Assembly (NCBI GenBank): GCA_937974175.1
Contig: CALJIG010000105.1
Location: 1-62,624 of the forward strand
DNA from: an uncultured Ignavibacteria bacterium
Lineage (GTDB): Bacteria; Bacteroidota; Ignavibacteria; Tepidaquicellales; Tepidaquicellaceae
DNA: 62,624 nucleotides
Reading direction: 5' to 3'
In this document: positions 51,674 to 60,454 of the stretch, one piece after another
Layout of the letters: each line of letters opens with the position of its first letter
Numbering within the stretch: position 1 is the first letter of the stretch
Position numbers and translations under genes: made by a program
The notes under the pieces: generated by a model
Told to the model about the DNA's origin: nothing
Databases searched by the model: none
What the model saw: only the letters and a program-made list of their open reading frames with translations

Positions 51674-51681
51674 TAAATTTG
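51674..51681 (+). promoter_or_regulatory. TAAATTTG -7 element of the hydrogenase operon
   Basis: Full match to TAnnTTTG 35 bases before the ATG. The -33 element is poor, consistent with activator dependence. Confidence 0.4.
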
Positions 51682-51715
51682 TTACTGCAATAAATATAAG
51701 CAAGTAATAAACAAT

Positions 51716-52840
51716 ATGAACGATAAAAATAGCATAAAGGTTGTTGATAGAAATGCTATTGATGGCATTATATCACTCCTTAAAAGTGAAGGATTTATTA
51801 CCGTCGGACCCACGCTTAGAGATAAAACCATTATTTACGATGAAATTGAAAATACCTCCGAGCTGCCAATCGGATGGACAGATGAACAGGAAGCCGGACA
51901 TTATAGAATAAAAAGAAGAAATGATGAAGCATTGTTCGGTTACAATGTCGGCCCCCACTCCTGGAAAAAATATCTCTTCCCACCCAAGCTTGAACTATTT
52001 GAAGCAAATAAAAACGGAAAATCTTTCGAAATAAAAACCATTCTTACCGATACTACTAAGTATGCATTCATAGGTGTCCGCTCATGCGAGCTCCACGCAA
52101 TACAAATTCAGGATAAAGTCTTTAATAACTGGCAGTATAAAGACCCTAACTATGTTTCACTGAGAGATAGAACTTTTATTATTGCCGTTAACTGCACTCA
52201 GGCAGGAAAAACTTGTTTCTGCGCTTCAATGGATACAGGTCCACGAGCAAAAAAAGGATTTGACCTCTCAATCACTGAAGTTATAAATCCAAACGAACAT
52301 TATTTTGTTGTTGAATCCGGCAGTGATAAAGGCGAAGATATCTTAAGCAAAGTAGAAACTAATTTTGCTACAGAAGAACAAATTTTCAAAGCCGATGCAG
52401 AAATTGATAGTGCTTCAAGAAATATGGGTCGTGCCTTAATAACAGATGGCATTAAGGATTTACTCATGAACAATATGGAGCATCCTCAATGGAATGATGT
52501 TGCCGCCCGATGTCTTACATGTGCCAACTGCACAATGGTATGCCCGACATGTTTCTGCAACAATGTTGAAGATGTAAATGATATCAGCGGAAATCATACT
52601 GAACGCTGGAGAAAATGGGATTCATGTTTTAGTCTGGATTTCTCAAAAGTTGCCGGCGGTAACTTCAGAACATCTCCAAAGGCAAGGTATCGCCAGTGGA
52701 TGACACATAAGCTTGCATCATGGATTGACCAGTTCGGAACATCGGGCTGCGTCGGATGCGGAAGATGCATCACATGGTGTCCTGTCGGAATAGATATTAC
52801 AAAAGAAGTAAAAGCTATACAAGATAATCCTGTTAATTAA
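51716..52840 (+). CDS. [NiFe] hydrogenase group 3b, beta subunit (4Fe-4S)
   Basis: 374 aa. N-terminal domain of the HydB type, then two 4Fe-4S motifs: CLTCANCTMVCPTC near 266-279 and CVGCGRCITWCPVG near 345-358. It is the electron-transfer beta subunit between the gamma flavoprotein and the delta subunit in NAD(P)-linked hydrogenase (sulfhydrogenase I/II type). First gene of the operon. Next gene is 33 bases downstream. Confidence 0.9.
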   Translation: MNDKNSIKVVDRNAIDGIISLLKSEGFITVGPTLRDKTIIYDEIENTSELPIGWTDEQEAGHYRIKRRNDEALFGYNVGPHSWKKYLFPPKLELFEANKNGKSFEIKTILTDTTKYAFIGVRSCELHAIQIQDKVFNNWQYKDPNYVSLRDRTFIIAVNCTQAGKTCFCASMDTGPRAKKGFDLSITEVINPNEHYFVVESGSDKGEDILSKVETNFATEEQIFKADAEIDSASRNMGRALITDGIKDLLMNNMEHPQWNDVAARCLTCANCTMVCPTCFCNNVEDVNDISGNHTERWRKWDSCFSLDFSKVAGGNFRTSPKARYRQWMTHKLASWIDQFGTSGCVGCGRCITWCPVGIDITKEVKAIQDNPVN

Positions 52841-52873
52841 TTTTTTTAAAAATTAAATAAAGGAATTCAAAAA

Positions 52874-53344
52874 ATGCATACTGAAGATATATCAATCCTG
52901 TTAAGAAATCATTCCTTCCTGGAAGATTTAAAACCGGAATACATTGATACAATTTTATCATGCGCATCTAATACCTATTTTCCTGATGGAACTAAAATTT
53001 TTAGCGAGGGCGAAGAGGCTAAAAAGTTTTATCTGATTAGAACGGGAAAAGTAGCAATTGAAATTAACGGAAGAGAAAAAGGTTCGATAAGAATTTTGAC
53101 TCTCGGTCCGGGACAAGTGCTTGGCTGGTCCTGGCTTGTATCTCCGTACAAATGGCATTTTGATGCTTATGCAATTGACGATGTAAGAGCAGTTGCGCTT
53201 GACGGAGAGTGTTTAAGAAACAAATGCGAAGAAAATCACGACCTTGGTTACGAACTGATAAAAAGATTTTCAGGAATTCTTGAAGCAAGATTAAAAGCAA
53301 CAAGAATACAACTATTAGATGTTTATACGAAAGAAATTAAATGA
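52874..53344 (+). CDS. Crp-like cyclic-nucleotide-binding domain protein without HTH
   Basis: 156 aa; an AAGGAA site precedes the ATG. The whole protein is a cNMP-binding beta-roll (GTKIFSEGEEAKKFYLIRTGKVAIEI ... LTLGPGQVLGWSWLVSPYKWHFDAYAIDDVRAVALDG) and a C-terminal helix (RLKATRIQLLDVYTKEIK). No helix-turn-helix follows, so it is unlikely to bind DNA by itself. Inserted between beta and gamma subunit genes, it may modulate the hydrogenase post-translationally. Effector unknown. Confidence 0.85.
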   Translation: MHTEDISILLRNHSFLEDLKPEYIDTILSCASNTYFPDGTKIFSEGEEAKKFYLIRTGKVAIEINGREKGSIRILTLGPGQVLGWSWLVSPYKWHFDAYAIDDVRAVALDGECLRNKCEENHDLGYELIKRFSGILEARLKATRIQLLDVYTKEIK

Positions 53345-53353
53345 TTTAATATT

Positions 53354-54232
53354 ATGACATTCATCGAAGGAAATAATCCATTATTACCTGCTGAGACGAA
53401 CACAATTATTACTGACCCGATGATTCCGAATTTATTCACTATAAAAAAAATATTCTGGGAAACCGATGATACATTCACCATTGAAATAGAGTCACATGAT
53501 AAAAGCAGCTTTAATTTTAAACCCGGTCAGTTCAATATGCTTTATGTATTCGGCATGGGTGAATCTGCTATATCAATCTGTTCTGACCCCGCTAAAAACA
53601 AAACAATTCTTCATACAATTCATAGGGTAGGAAACGTTACTTCAAAATTATCACAGCTTAAAAAAGGTGATACAATAGGAGTGCGTGGTCCTTTCGGAAG
53701 TAACTGGGATGTAACAAAATTTTACGGCAAGGATGTAGTTATAGTGGTAGGCGGTATCGGTCTTGCCCCGTTACGCCCGGCAATATATTCAATTTTTAAA
53801 GAAAGAAAAAAATTCAACAGAATAATAATTCTTTACGGAGCAAGAACTGCGTTAGATTTGCTGTACAGAGTAGAGCTTGAACACTGGTCAAAAACAAAAA
53901 ATGTAGAGGTGCTTACAACCATCGATAGAGGTGATAGTTCATGGCGCGGAAATATTGGTGTAGTTACAAATCTGTTCAACTACATTAAGCTTGATGCAAT
54001 GAATACATACTCAATGGTCTGCGGTCCGGAAATTATGATGAAGTTCTCCATAGAAGAATTAGTAAAACTCGGTGTGGAAGAAAAAAATATTTATCTTTCA
54101 CTCGAAAGAAACATGAAGTGCGCAATAGGGTTCTGCGGACACTGTCAGTACACATCTAAATTTATATGTAAGGATGGTCCGGTATTTAATTATTCACAGG
54201 TAAAAGATATTTTTAATCTTTACGAGGTCTAG
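53354..54232 (+). CDS. [NiFe] hydrogenase group 3b, gamma subunit (FAD/NAD(P)-binding)
   Basis: 292 aa ferredoxin-NAD(P)+ reductase-like fold. FAD part with FKPGQFNMLYVFGMGESAISICSD, NAD(P) part with VVIVVGGIGLAPLRPA (~130), and a C-terminal 2Fe-2S-type motif CAIGFCGHCQYTSKFICKDGPVF near 256. It transfers electrons between NAD(P)H and the FeS chain. 9 bases after the cNMP protein gene and 5 before the delta gene. Confidence 0.92.
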   Translation: MTFIEGNNPLLPAETNTIITDPMIPNLFTIKKIFWETDDTFTIEIESHDKSSFNFKPGQFNMLYVFGMGESAISICSDPAKNKTILHTIHRVGNVTSKLSQLKKGDTIGVRGPFGSNWDVTKFYGKDVVIVVGGIGLAPLRPAIYSIFKERKKFNRIIILYGARTALDLLYRVELEHWSKTKNVEVLTTIDRGDSSWRGNIGVVTNLFNYIKLDAMNTYSMVCGPEIMMKFSIEELVKLGVEEKNIYLSLERNMKCAIGFCGHCQYTSKFICKDGPVFNYSQVKDIFNLYEV

Positions 54233-54237
54233 CAAAT

Positions 54238-55014
54238 ATGAAAAATAATAAACCAAAATTAGCAGTATTTAAATTATCATCTTGTGACGGATGCCAGCTA
54301 TCCATCCTTGATGCAGAAGATGAATTATTAGCTGTGCTTGGTGCTGTTGATATTGCATATTTTCCTGAGGCAAGCAGTAGAATGCTTCCCGGACCTTATG
54401 ATATCGGGCTGATTGAAGGAAGCGTTACAACTCCGCACGATGTAGAACTTGCAAGGCAGATAAGAAAAGATTGTAAGACTTTAATTACAATAGGCGCATG
54501 CGCTACTGCCGGAGGAATTCAGGCATTAAGAAACTGGAAGGACGTAAAAGAATTTACAAAAATTGTTTACGCTCATCCTCAGTATATTTCTACATTGGAT
54601 AGATCAATGCCCGTTGCATCTTTTATTCATGTAGATTTTGAATTGCGCGGATGCCCTGTAAATAAGTATCAACTTATTGATGTAATCGTTGCGTATCTTA
54701 ATAATAAGAAGCCAAACATTTCATCTCACTCTGTTTGTATGGAATGCAAACAGAAAGGAAATGTATGTGTAATGGTTGCGCATGGTACACCTTGCTTAGG
54801 ACCTGTAACGCAAACAGGCTGCGGTTCGATTTGCCCTTCTTATGACAGAGGATGTTATGGATGTTTCGGCCCGATGGATTCACCTAACACAACTTCACTT
54901 GCAAGAAACATTGAAGCAAGAGGAGAAACTAAATATGATATAATGTTAGCGTTCAGAGGATTTAATGCTTACTCAGAACCATTCAGAAAGGAAAGCGAAG
55001 TATATGAAAAATAG
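54238..55014 (+). CDS. [NiFe] hydrogenase group 3b, delta (small) subunit
   Basis: 258 aa. Proximal cluster Cys in SSCDGCQLSILD (C16, C19), IGACATAGG and RGCPVNKYQ. Further Cys groups CMECKQKGNVCVMVAHGTPCLGPVTQTGCGSICPSYDRGCYGCFGP hold two more clusters. No Tat signal, so the enzyme is cytoplasmic. Its end overlaps the alpha subunit start by 11 bases. Confidence 0.93.
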   Translation: MKNNKPKLAVFKLSSCDGCQLSILDAEDELLAVLGAVDIAYFPEASSRMLPGPYDIGLIEGSVTTPHDVELARQIRKDCKTLITIGACATAGGIQALRNWKDVKEFTKIVYAHPQYISTLDRSMPVASFIHVDFELRGCPVNKYQLIDVIVAYLNNKKPNISSHSVCMECKQKGNVCVMVAHGTPCLGPVTQTGCGSICPSYDRGCYGCFGPMDSPNTTSLARNIEARGETKYDIMLAFRGFNAYSEPFRKESEVYEK

Positions 55015-56296
55015 AACAATAAAAGTTGACTACCTCGCCCGTGTTGAAGGCGAAGGAGCTTTATACATAAAAATTAAGAACGGTGAAGTAGATGACGTAA
55101 AGCTGAAAATATTTGAACCGCCAAGATTCTTTGAAGCGTTTTTACGAGGAAGAAAATATTCTGAAGCACCCGATATCACTGCAAGGATTTGCGGAATATG
55201 TCCGATTGCTTATCAGATGTCGGCAGTAAATGCCATTGAGCACGCCTTCGGGCAGGTACCGGACGGACAGATAAGAGAACTCCGCAGATTAATTTATTGC
55301 GGTGAGTGGATTGAAAGCCATACCTTGCATTTATATATGCTTCACGCTCCTGATTTTTTGGGATATCCGGATGTGATACATATGGCAAAAGATTTCCCGG
55401 AAGTAGTTGAGAAGGCATTGAAGCTGAAAAGAATCGGTAATGATATTGTAAAGACAATCGGAGGAAGAGAAATCCATCCAATAAATGTAAAGGTCGGCGG
55501 ATTTTATAAAGTACCTCAGAAAAAAGATCTGAGACAATTACGGGAAGACTTGCTCTGGGCAAGAGATGCAGCAATAGATACTGTAAAGTTCACATCTACT
55601 TTGACATTTCCTGACTTTGAACAAGACTACGAATTTATTTCTCTATGTCATGAAACAGAGTATCCATTTAATGAAGGAAGAATAAAATCAAACAAAGGAT
55701 TGGATATTTCAGTTGAAGAATATGATTTTAATTTCATTGAGGAACATGTTGAGTATTCACATGCACTGCATTCCAAATTGCGAGAAAGAGATAATTATTT
55801 TCTTGGACCTATTGCACGATATAATTTGAACTTTGATAAATTATCTCCGATAGTAAAACAAGTAGCTGGTGAATTGAATCTACCTAGACAGATAAATAAT
55901 CCGTTCAAAAGCATTATTGTAAGAGGACTTGAAACTCTCTACGCCTGTGATGAGGCAATAAGAATAATTGACCAGTATGAAAAACCTGATGAGCCGAGTA
56001 TTCAGATAAATCCTATTGAAGCAACAGGAAACGGAGCATCAGAAGCACCGCGCGGAATGCTATACCACAGATACAGAATTAATGAAGAAGGACTGATAAT
56101 GGATGCTAAGATTGTACCGCCTACATCACAGAACCAAAAAACAATTGAAAAGGACTTAAAACACTTTATTCCCCCAAGAGTAAATTTACCTGAAAAAGAG
56201 CTTGTGCTGCAATGCGAACAGGCAGTAAGAAATTACGATCCTTGTATTTCGTGCGCAACACACTTTTTAAAACTGCATGTTGAAAGGGAAAATTAA
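55004..56296 (+). CDS. [NiFe] hydrogenase group 3b, alpha (large) subunit
   Basis: 430 aa from ATG 55004 (KNRTIKVDYLARVEGEG), preferred to 54965. Nickel ligands: L1 RICGICPIAYQ (~63-73) and L2 DPCISCATHF near the C-terminus. The ten residues after the His, FLKLHVEREN, form the tail that a maturation protease would remove. Active-site Arg and other conserved residues as in group 3b. It catalyses reversible H2 oxidation coupled to NAD(P). Overlaps delta by 11 bases. Confidence 0.95.
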   Translation: MKNRTIKVDYLARVEGEGALYIKIKNGEVDDVKLKIFEPPRFFEAFLRGRKYSEAPDITARICGICPIAYQMSAVNAIEHAFGQVPDGQIRELRRLIYCGEWIESHTLHLYMLHAPDFLGYPDVIHMAKDFPEVVEKALKLKRIGNDIVKTIGGREIHPINVKVGGFYKVPQKKDLRQLREDLLWARDAAIDTVKFTSTLTFPDFEQDYEFISLCHETEYPFNEGRIKSNKGLDISVEEYDFNFIEEHVEYSHALHSKLRERDNYFLGPIARYNLNFDKLSPIVKQVAGELNLPRQINNPFKSIIVRGLETLYACDEAIRIIDQYEKPDEPSIQINPIEATGNGASEAPRGMLYHRYRINEEGLIMDAKIVPPTSQNQKTIEKDLKHFIPPRVNLPEKELVLQCEQAVRNYDPCISCATHFLKLHVEREN

Positions 56297-56301
56297 AATT
56301 G

Positions 56302-56760
56302 ATGGATAAAAATAAATTCTTAATATTGGGAATTGGGAATAAGTTTCGCAGCGATGACGGCGCAGGAGTTGTTGCAGCAGAAAGGATAAAAAAATTCGGA
56401 ATTGATAAATTTGATGTAAAAGTTCTCGACGGCGAAGGTTCTGAAATAATTGAAACATGGAAAGGATATGACAATGTAATTGTTATAGACGCAGTGCAGA
56501 AGAACGGAAGCGCAGGTAAAATTCATGAAATTAATGCTATTGAAGAAGAACTGCAGTCTGATTTTTTCAATTACTCATCCCATGCATTCGGACTTGCTGA
56601 AGCAATAAATGTCTCAAGAGTGATTCACAAACTTCCCAAGTTTTTAATCGTATACGGAATAGAAGGCGAGCATTTTAATTTTGATACTAAACTCACCGGA
56701 AAGATTGATAAAGCCGTAAACAAAACAGCGGCAATGATAAAAGAAAAATACGGGAACTAA
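56302..56760 (+). CDS. Hydrogenase maturation protease
   Basis: 152 aa from ATG 56302. HyaD/HycI-type fold: ILGIGNKFRSDDGAGVVAAERI with the metal-binding Glu/Asp position at DDG, VIVIDAVQKNGSAGKI and SSHAFGLAEAINVSR with the His. It removes the C-terminal tail of the large subunit after nickel insertion. Only 5 bases from the alpha stop. Confidence 0.92.
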   Translation: MDKNKFLILGIGNKFRSDDGAGVVAAERIKKFGIDKFDVKVLDGEGSEIIETWKGYDNVIVIDAVQKNGSAGKIHEINAIEEELQSDFFNYSSHAFGLAEAINVSRVIHKLPKFLIVYGIEGEHFNFDTKLTGKIDKAVNKTAAMIKEKYGN

Positions 56761-56764
56761 TTCT

Positions 56765-57109
56765 ATGCACGAGCTCTCAATTGCCAAAAATATTGTTGAG
56801 ATAATTAAGGAAACAGTTGAAGAGAAAGATTTAAGCAGCATAGAAAAAGTTGTTCTGAAAGTTGGTGAGTTATCGGGAGTTGTGCCGGATTCACTTCAGT
56901 TTTCACTGGAAGCAATTTCATCAGGAACTGAACTGGAAAGCGCAAGATACGAAATGATGAGAATTCCTTTTACGATAAAATGTAAAGTCTGTAGCAATGA
57001 ATCTGATAATGAACTTGGAATTGTAAAATGCCCTGTTTGCGGCAGTAAAGATACTGAAGTTATTTCAGGTAACGAACTTTTGATTTCAGAAATAATCTTA
57101 AAAAATTAA
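56765..57109 (+). CDS. hypA: Hydrogenase nickel incorporation protein HypA
   Basis: 114 aa. M-H-E-L-S-I-A start with the nickel-binding His2, and the zinc site CKVC ... CPVC (C-x2-C-x13-14-C-x2-C). It delivers nickel to the large subunit with HypB. 4 bases after the protease gene and 8 before hypB. Confidence 0.95.
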   Translation: MHELSIAKNIVEIIKETVEEKDLSSIEKVVLKVGELSGVVPDSLQFSLEAISSGTELESARYEMMRIPFTIKCKVCSNESDNELGIVKCPVCGSKDTEVISGNELLISEIILKN

Positions 57110-57117
57110 AATTTTAT

Positions 57118-57798
57118 ATGAGCGTAATAACTGTAGAAAGAAAAGTTCTGGCTAAAAATGATGAGCTGGCAGAGCACAACAGAAACTTGTTAAAACAGAA
57201 TGAAATTTTTACTATTAACTTAGTAAGCTCACCGGGCTCAGGTAAAACAAGTCTGCTTGAAAAAACTTTCGAAACTCTTGGAAGCAAAGTTGATATATCT
57301 GTTATAGAAGGTGATGTGCAGACAAGCCTTGATGCAGAGCGTGTTGCTCATTATAATGTACCTGTAGTTTCAATTGTAACTAACGGTGCCTGCCACCTGG
57401 AAGCAAAGCTAGTGCAGGATGCATTAAGTAATCTTGATCTGGAAAAAACTGAACTGCTGTTCATTGAGAACGTTGGTAATTTAGTTTGCCCTGCAGGATT
57501 TGATCTGGGTGAGAATATGAAAATTGTTTTAGTAAGCACAACAGAAGGTGACGATAAGCCTTTGAAGTATCCTAAAATGTTCAGGAATTCCGAAGCGATG
57601 ATAATTAATAAAACTGACTTGATACCGTATGTAAATTGTAATATTGAGACATTAAAAAATAACGCGTTAAATGTTAATCCCGGATTAAAAATTTTTGAAG
57701 TAAGCTGCACATCAGGTGCAGGAATAAAAGAGTGGTGTAACTGGTTGGTTGAGAACGTGAGAACTAAACATAGTCATGAAAAGCAACTGATGTATTAA
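57118..57798 (+). CDS. hypB: Hydrogenase nickel incorporation GTPase HypB
   Basis: 226 aa. P-loop SSPGSGKTSL, the metal-binding Cys/His pair in NGACHLEA, and NKTDLIPY (G4). No His-rich N-terminal store and no CxxCGC, the compact form. GTPase that works with HypA to insert nickel. Followed by a 144-base gap with a hairpin. Confidence 0.95.
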   Translation: MSVITVERKVLAKNDELAEHNRNLLKQNEIFTINLVSSPGSGKTSLLEKTFETLGSKVDISVIEGDVQTSLDAERVAHYNVPVVSIVTNGACHLEAKLVQDALSNLDLEKTELLFIENVGNLVCPAGFDLGENMKIVLVSTTEGDDKPLKYPKMFRNSEAMIINKTDLIPYVNCNIETLKNNALNVNPGLKIFEVSCTSGAGIKEWCNWLVENVRTKHSHEKQLMY

Positions 57799-57849
57799 TT
57801 TGTTTTATTCATTTCTCCTTAATGTTATTAGTCATTAAGACTATAGACA

Positions 57850-57881
57850 CTATCAGCCTCCCGCAAGGGAGGTAATGGTAG
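57850..57881 (+). other. GCAA-capped hairpin in the hypB-hypF gap
   Basis: CTATCA - CCTCCC - GCAA - GGGAGG - TGGTAG; a 12-bp stem with GNRA loop and no T-tract. Possibly attenuation, RNA processing or REP-type repeat. Confidence 0.5.
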
Positions 57882-57942
57882 TAAAATCGCCTTAAAATTT
57901 CTCACCTGAATTTCTAACTTCTATTAAAATACATTTATTGTT

Positions 57943-60195
57943 TTGAAGAACGTACTGATAAATATACAAGGCACTGTTCAGGGAGTTGGTTTCAGACCAT
58001 TCGTTTATCGTCTTGCACACGAATTAAATATCAAGGGGTGGATTATTAACTCCTCCGCAGGAGTAGAGATTGAAGCAGAAGGTGATGAGAGTAATGTAGA
58101 AAATTTTCTTGTACTATTAAAAAATGAAAAGCCGGTAAACTCCATTATAAATGATTTTAAATATGTAAATTCTGATATAAAAAACTTTACAAAATTTGAA
58201 ATTAAAGAAAGCAACAACACTTCAATAAAGACAGCATTAATCCTTCCTGACTTAGCTACATGTCCCGATTGTTTAAACGAAATATTTAATCCAAAAGAAA
58301 GAAGATATTTATATCCCTTCACAAACTGCACTAACTGCGGTCCAAGATTTTCGATTATAGAATCCATTCCATACGACAGAGCAAACACAACGATGAAAGA
58401 ATTTGGAATGTGCGAAGATTGCAGAAGAGAATATGAGAATCCGATGGATAGAAGATTTCACGCAGAGCCAATTGCATGCCCCAAATGCGGACCGCAGATA
58501 AAACTATACAATGCCAATAAAGAAATAATTGCGGGAAATGAAGTAATAAAGAAAGCAGCTGAATTAATTCTTGATGGTAAAATTATTGCTTTAAAAGGAC
58601 TTGGCGGTTATCAATTAATTATTGATGCAAGAAATAACAGAGCAGTAAAAAGATTACGGGAAAGAAAACATAGAGAAGAGAAGCCATTTGCTATGATGTT
58701 TCCTTCGTTGGAAATGATTAAAAAATATTGTGAAGTTTCGAAAGAAGAAGAAAAATTATTGTTATCCGTACAATCACCAATTGTTTTACTGAAGAAAAAA
58801 GAGAACAGTTTAATTGCAGAAGACATTTCTAAAGGAAACAATTATTATGGAGTTATGCTGCCCTATACTCCGCTTCATCATATATTAATGAAGGAGTTAA
58901 ATACTCCTATCGTTGCCACGAGTGGAAATATTTCAGACGAACCAATATGTATTACAAACGAAGAAGCGTTTGAAAAGCTTAATGGAATAGCAGATTATTT
59001 TTTAGTTCACAATAGAAAAATTGTAAGACAGGTTGATGATTCTGTTGTCAGAGTTATAAAAAACAAACCCTTCATGATAAGAAGAGCCAGAGGTTATGCT
59101 CCTTATCCGGTAATTTTAAATGAAGATGTTCCCCAGGCAATTGCAGTCGGAGGCCAGTTAAAAAATACTGTCTCAATATCAAACGGTAAAAATGTTTTTA
59201 TAAGTCAGCACATAGGGGATTTGGATTCTAAGGAAGCATATAGTGCATTTAAAAAAATTATTTCTGATTTTAAAAACTTATATGATATAAATCCTGAGTA
59301 TATTATTTCTGATTTACATCCTGATTATGTATCAACAAAATTTGCTCAAGACACAGGATTAAAACTCGTTCAGGTTCAGCATCATTATGCGCACATACTT
59401 TCTTGCATTGCTGAAAATAATATAGAAGGAGAAGTTTTAGGAATTTCATGGGACGGAACGGGTTACGGAACTGATGGAAATATATGGGGAGGAGAATTTC
59501 TAAAAATTAACGAAGATAAGTTCGAAAGGTTTGCGCACTTTGATTATTTTCCTCTACCCGGAGGTGAGAAAGCAATTAAAGAAGTCTGGAGAATAGGAGC
59601 AAGTTTATTGTATGCTGCAACAAAAGACAAAAAATTAGTAAAAACTTATTATAAAGATTTTGATACAGACGTTATATTAAATCTCATTGATAAAAAAATC
59701 AATTCGCCATTATGTTCAAGTGTAGGAAGACTATTTGACGGGATTGCATCACTTATTAACCTAAAGCAAAACACTTCTTTTGAAGGGCAGGCAGCGATGG
59801 ATTTAGAAAATATTTTAAGTGGAACTCTAACAGATGATAGATATAAGTTTGAAATTATAAAAGCGGGAGAAAATAATTATATTGTTGATTGGAGAAAAGT
59901 TGTATTAGATATTATCAATGACTTTACAAAAAATATTTCAAAACAGAATATATCGGCTAAGTTTCATAGTGCATTAACAGATATCATAATTGAAATAAGT
60001 AAGATTTCAGGAATAAAACAGATTGCATTATCCGGTGGATGTTTTCAGAATAAGAATTTAATAGAGAAAACAATTGACAGGTTGAGTGAAGAAGGATTTA
60101 AAGTTTATTGGCAAAGTGAAATTCCCACAAATGATGGAGGAATAAGTTTAGGTCAGATGAAATATTTTAGTTATTTGAACAACTTTAAAAATTAA
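57943..60195 (+). CDS. hypF: Carbamoyltransferase HypF, TTG start
   Basis: 750 aa from TTG. The N-terminal acylphosphatase-like domain (GTVQGVGFRPFVYRLAHEL) is followed by two Zn-finger pairs (CPDCLNEIFN, CTNCGPRF; CEDCRREYENP, CPKCGP), a YrdC-like domain (~200-380, IIALKGLGGYQLIIDARN, KHREEKPFAMMF) and the C-terminal Kae1-like carbamoyltransferase domain (VQHHYAHILSCIAENNI, ALSGGCFQNKNLIEKT). It makes thiocarbamate on HypE for the CN ligands. hypC follows at 5 bases. Confidence 0.96.
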   Translation: MKNVLINIQGTVQGVGFRPFVYRLAHELNIKGWIINSSAGVEIEAEGDESNVENFLVLLKNEKPVNSIINDFKYVNSDIKNFTKFEIKESNNTSIKTALILPDLATCPDCLNEIFNPKERRYLYPFTNCTNCGPRFSIIESIPYDRANTTMKEFGMCEDCRREYENPMDRRFHAEPIACPKCGPQIKLYNANKEIIAGNEVIKKAAELILDGKIIALKGLGGYQLIIDARNNRAVKRLRERKHREEKPFAMMFPSLEMIKKYCEVSKEEEKLLLSVQSPIVLLKKKENSLIAEDISKGNNYYGVMLPYTPLHHILMKELNTPIVATSGNISDEPICITNEEAFEKLNGIADYFLVHNRKIVRQVDDSVVRVIKNKPFMIRRARGYAPYPVILNEDVPQAIAVGGQLKNTVSISNGKNVFISQHIGDLDSKEAYSAFKKIISDFKNLYDINPEYIISDLHPDYVSTKFAQDTGLKLVQVQHHYAHILSCIAENNIEGEVLGISWDGTGYGTDGNIWGGEFLKINEDKFERFAHFDYFPLPGGEKAIKEVWRIGASLLYAATKDKKLVKTYYKDFDTDVILNLIDKKINSPLCSSVGRLFDGIASLINLKQNTSFEGQAAMDLENILSGTLTDDRYKFEIIKAGENNYIVDWRKVVLDIINDFTKNISKQNISAKFHSALTDIIIEISKISGIKQIALSGGCFQNKNLIEKTIDRLSEEGFKVYWQSEIPTNDGGISLGQMKYFSYLNNFKN

Positions 60196-60199
60196 TTAT

Positions 60200-60454
60200 A
60201 TGTGTTTAGCGATTCCCGGTAAAATAATAAGTGTGGATAAAAGTGATAGTCCGATAATGAGGACGGGCAGAGTTAGCTTTGGCGGAATAATAAAAGAAGT
60301 GAATCTATCATATACACCTGAAGCAAATCTGAATGATTATGTTATCGTTCACGTAGGTTTTGCTTTAAAAAGATTAGACGAATCAGAAGCAAACAAAGTT
60401 TTTGATTACCTAAAAGAAATGGAAGATCTTGACGAATTAAAGGAAGGTGAATAG
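60200..60454 (+). CDS. hypC: Hydrogenase maturation chaperone HypC
   Basis: 84 aa, M-C-L-A-I-P-G-K start with the essential Cys2. Chaperone carrying Fe(CN)2CO with HypD to the large subunit. Stop TAG overlaps the hypD GTG by one base. Confidence 0.95.
   Translation: MCLAIPGKIISVDKSDSPIMRTGRVSFGGIIKEVNLSYTPEANLNDYVIVHVGFALKRLDESEANKVFDYLKEMEDLDELKEGE

Noticed and set aside
54965..55003. Upstream ATG for the hydrogenase large subunit
   Set aside because: The 13 extra residues lie in the delta gene and precede the conserved start KVDYLARVEGEG.
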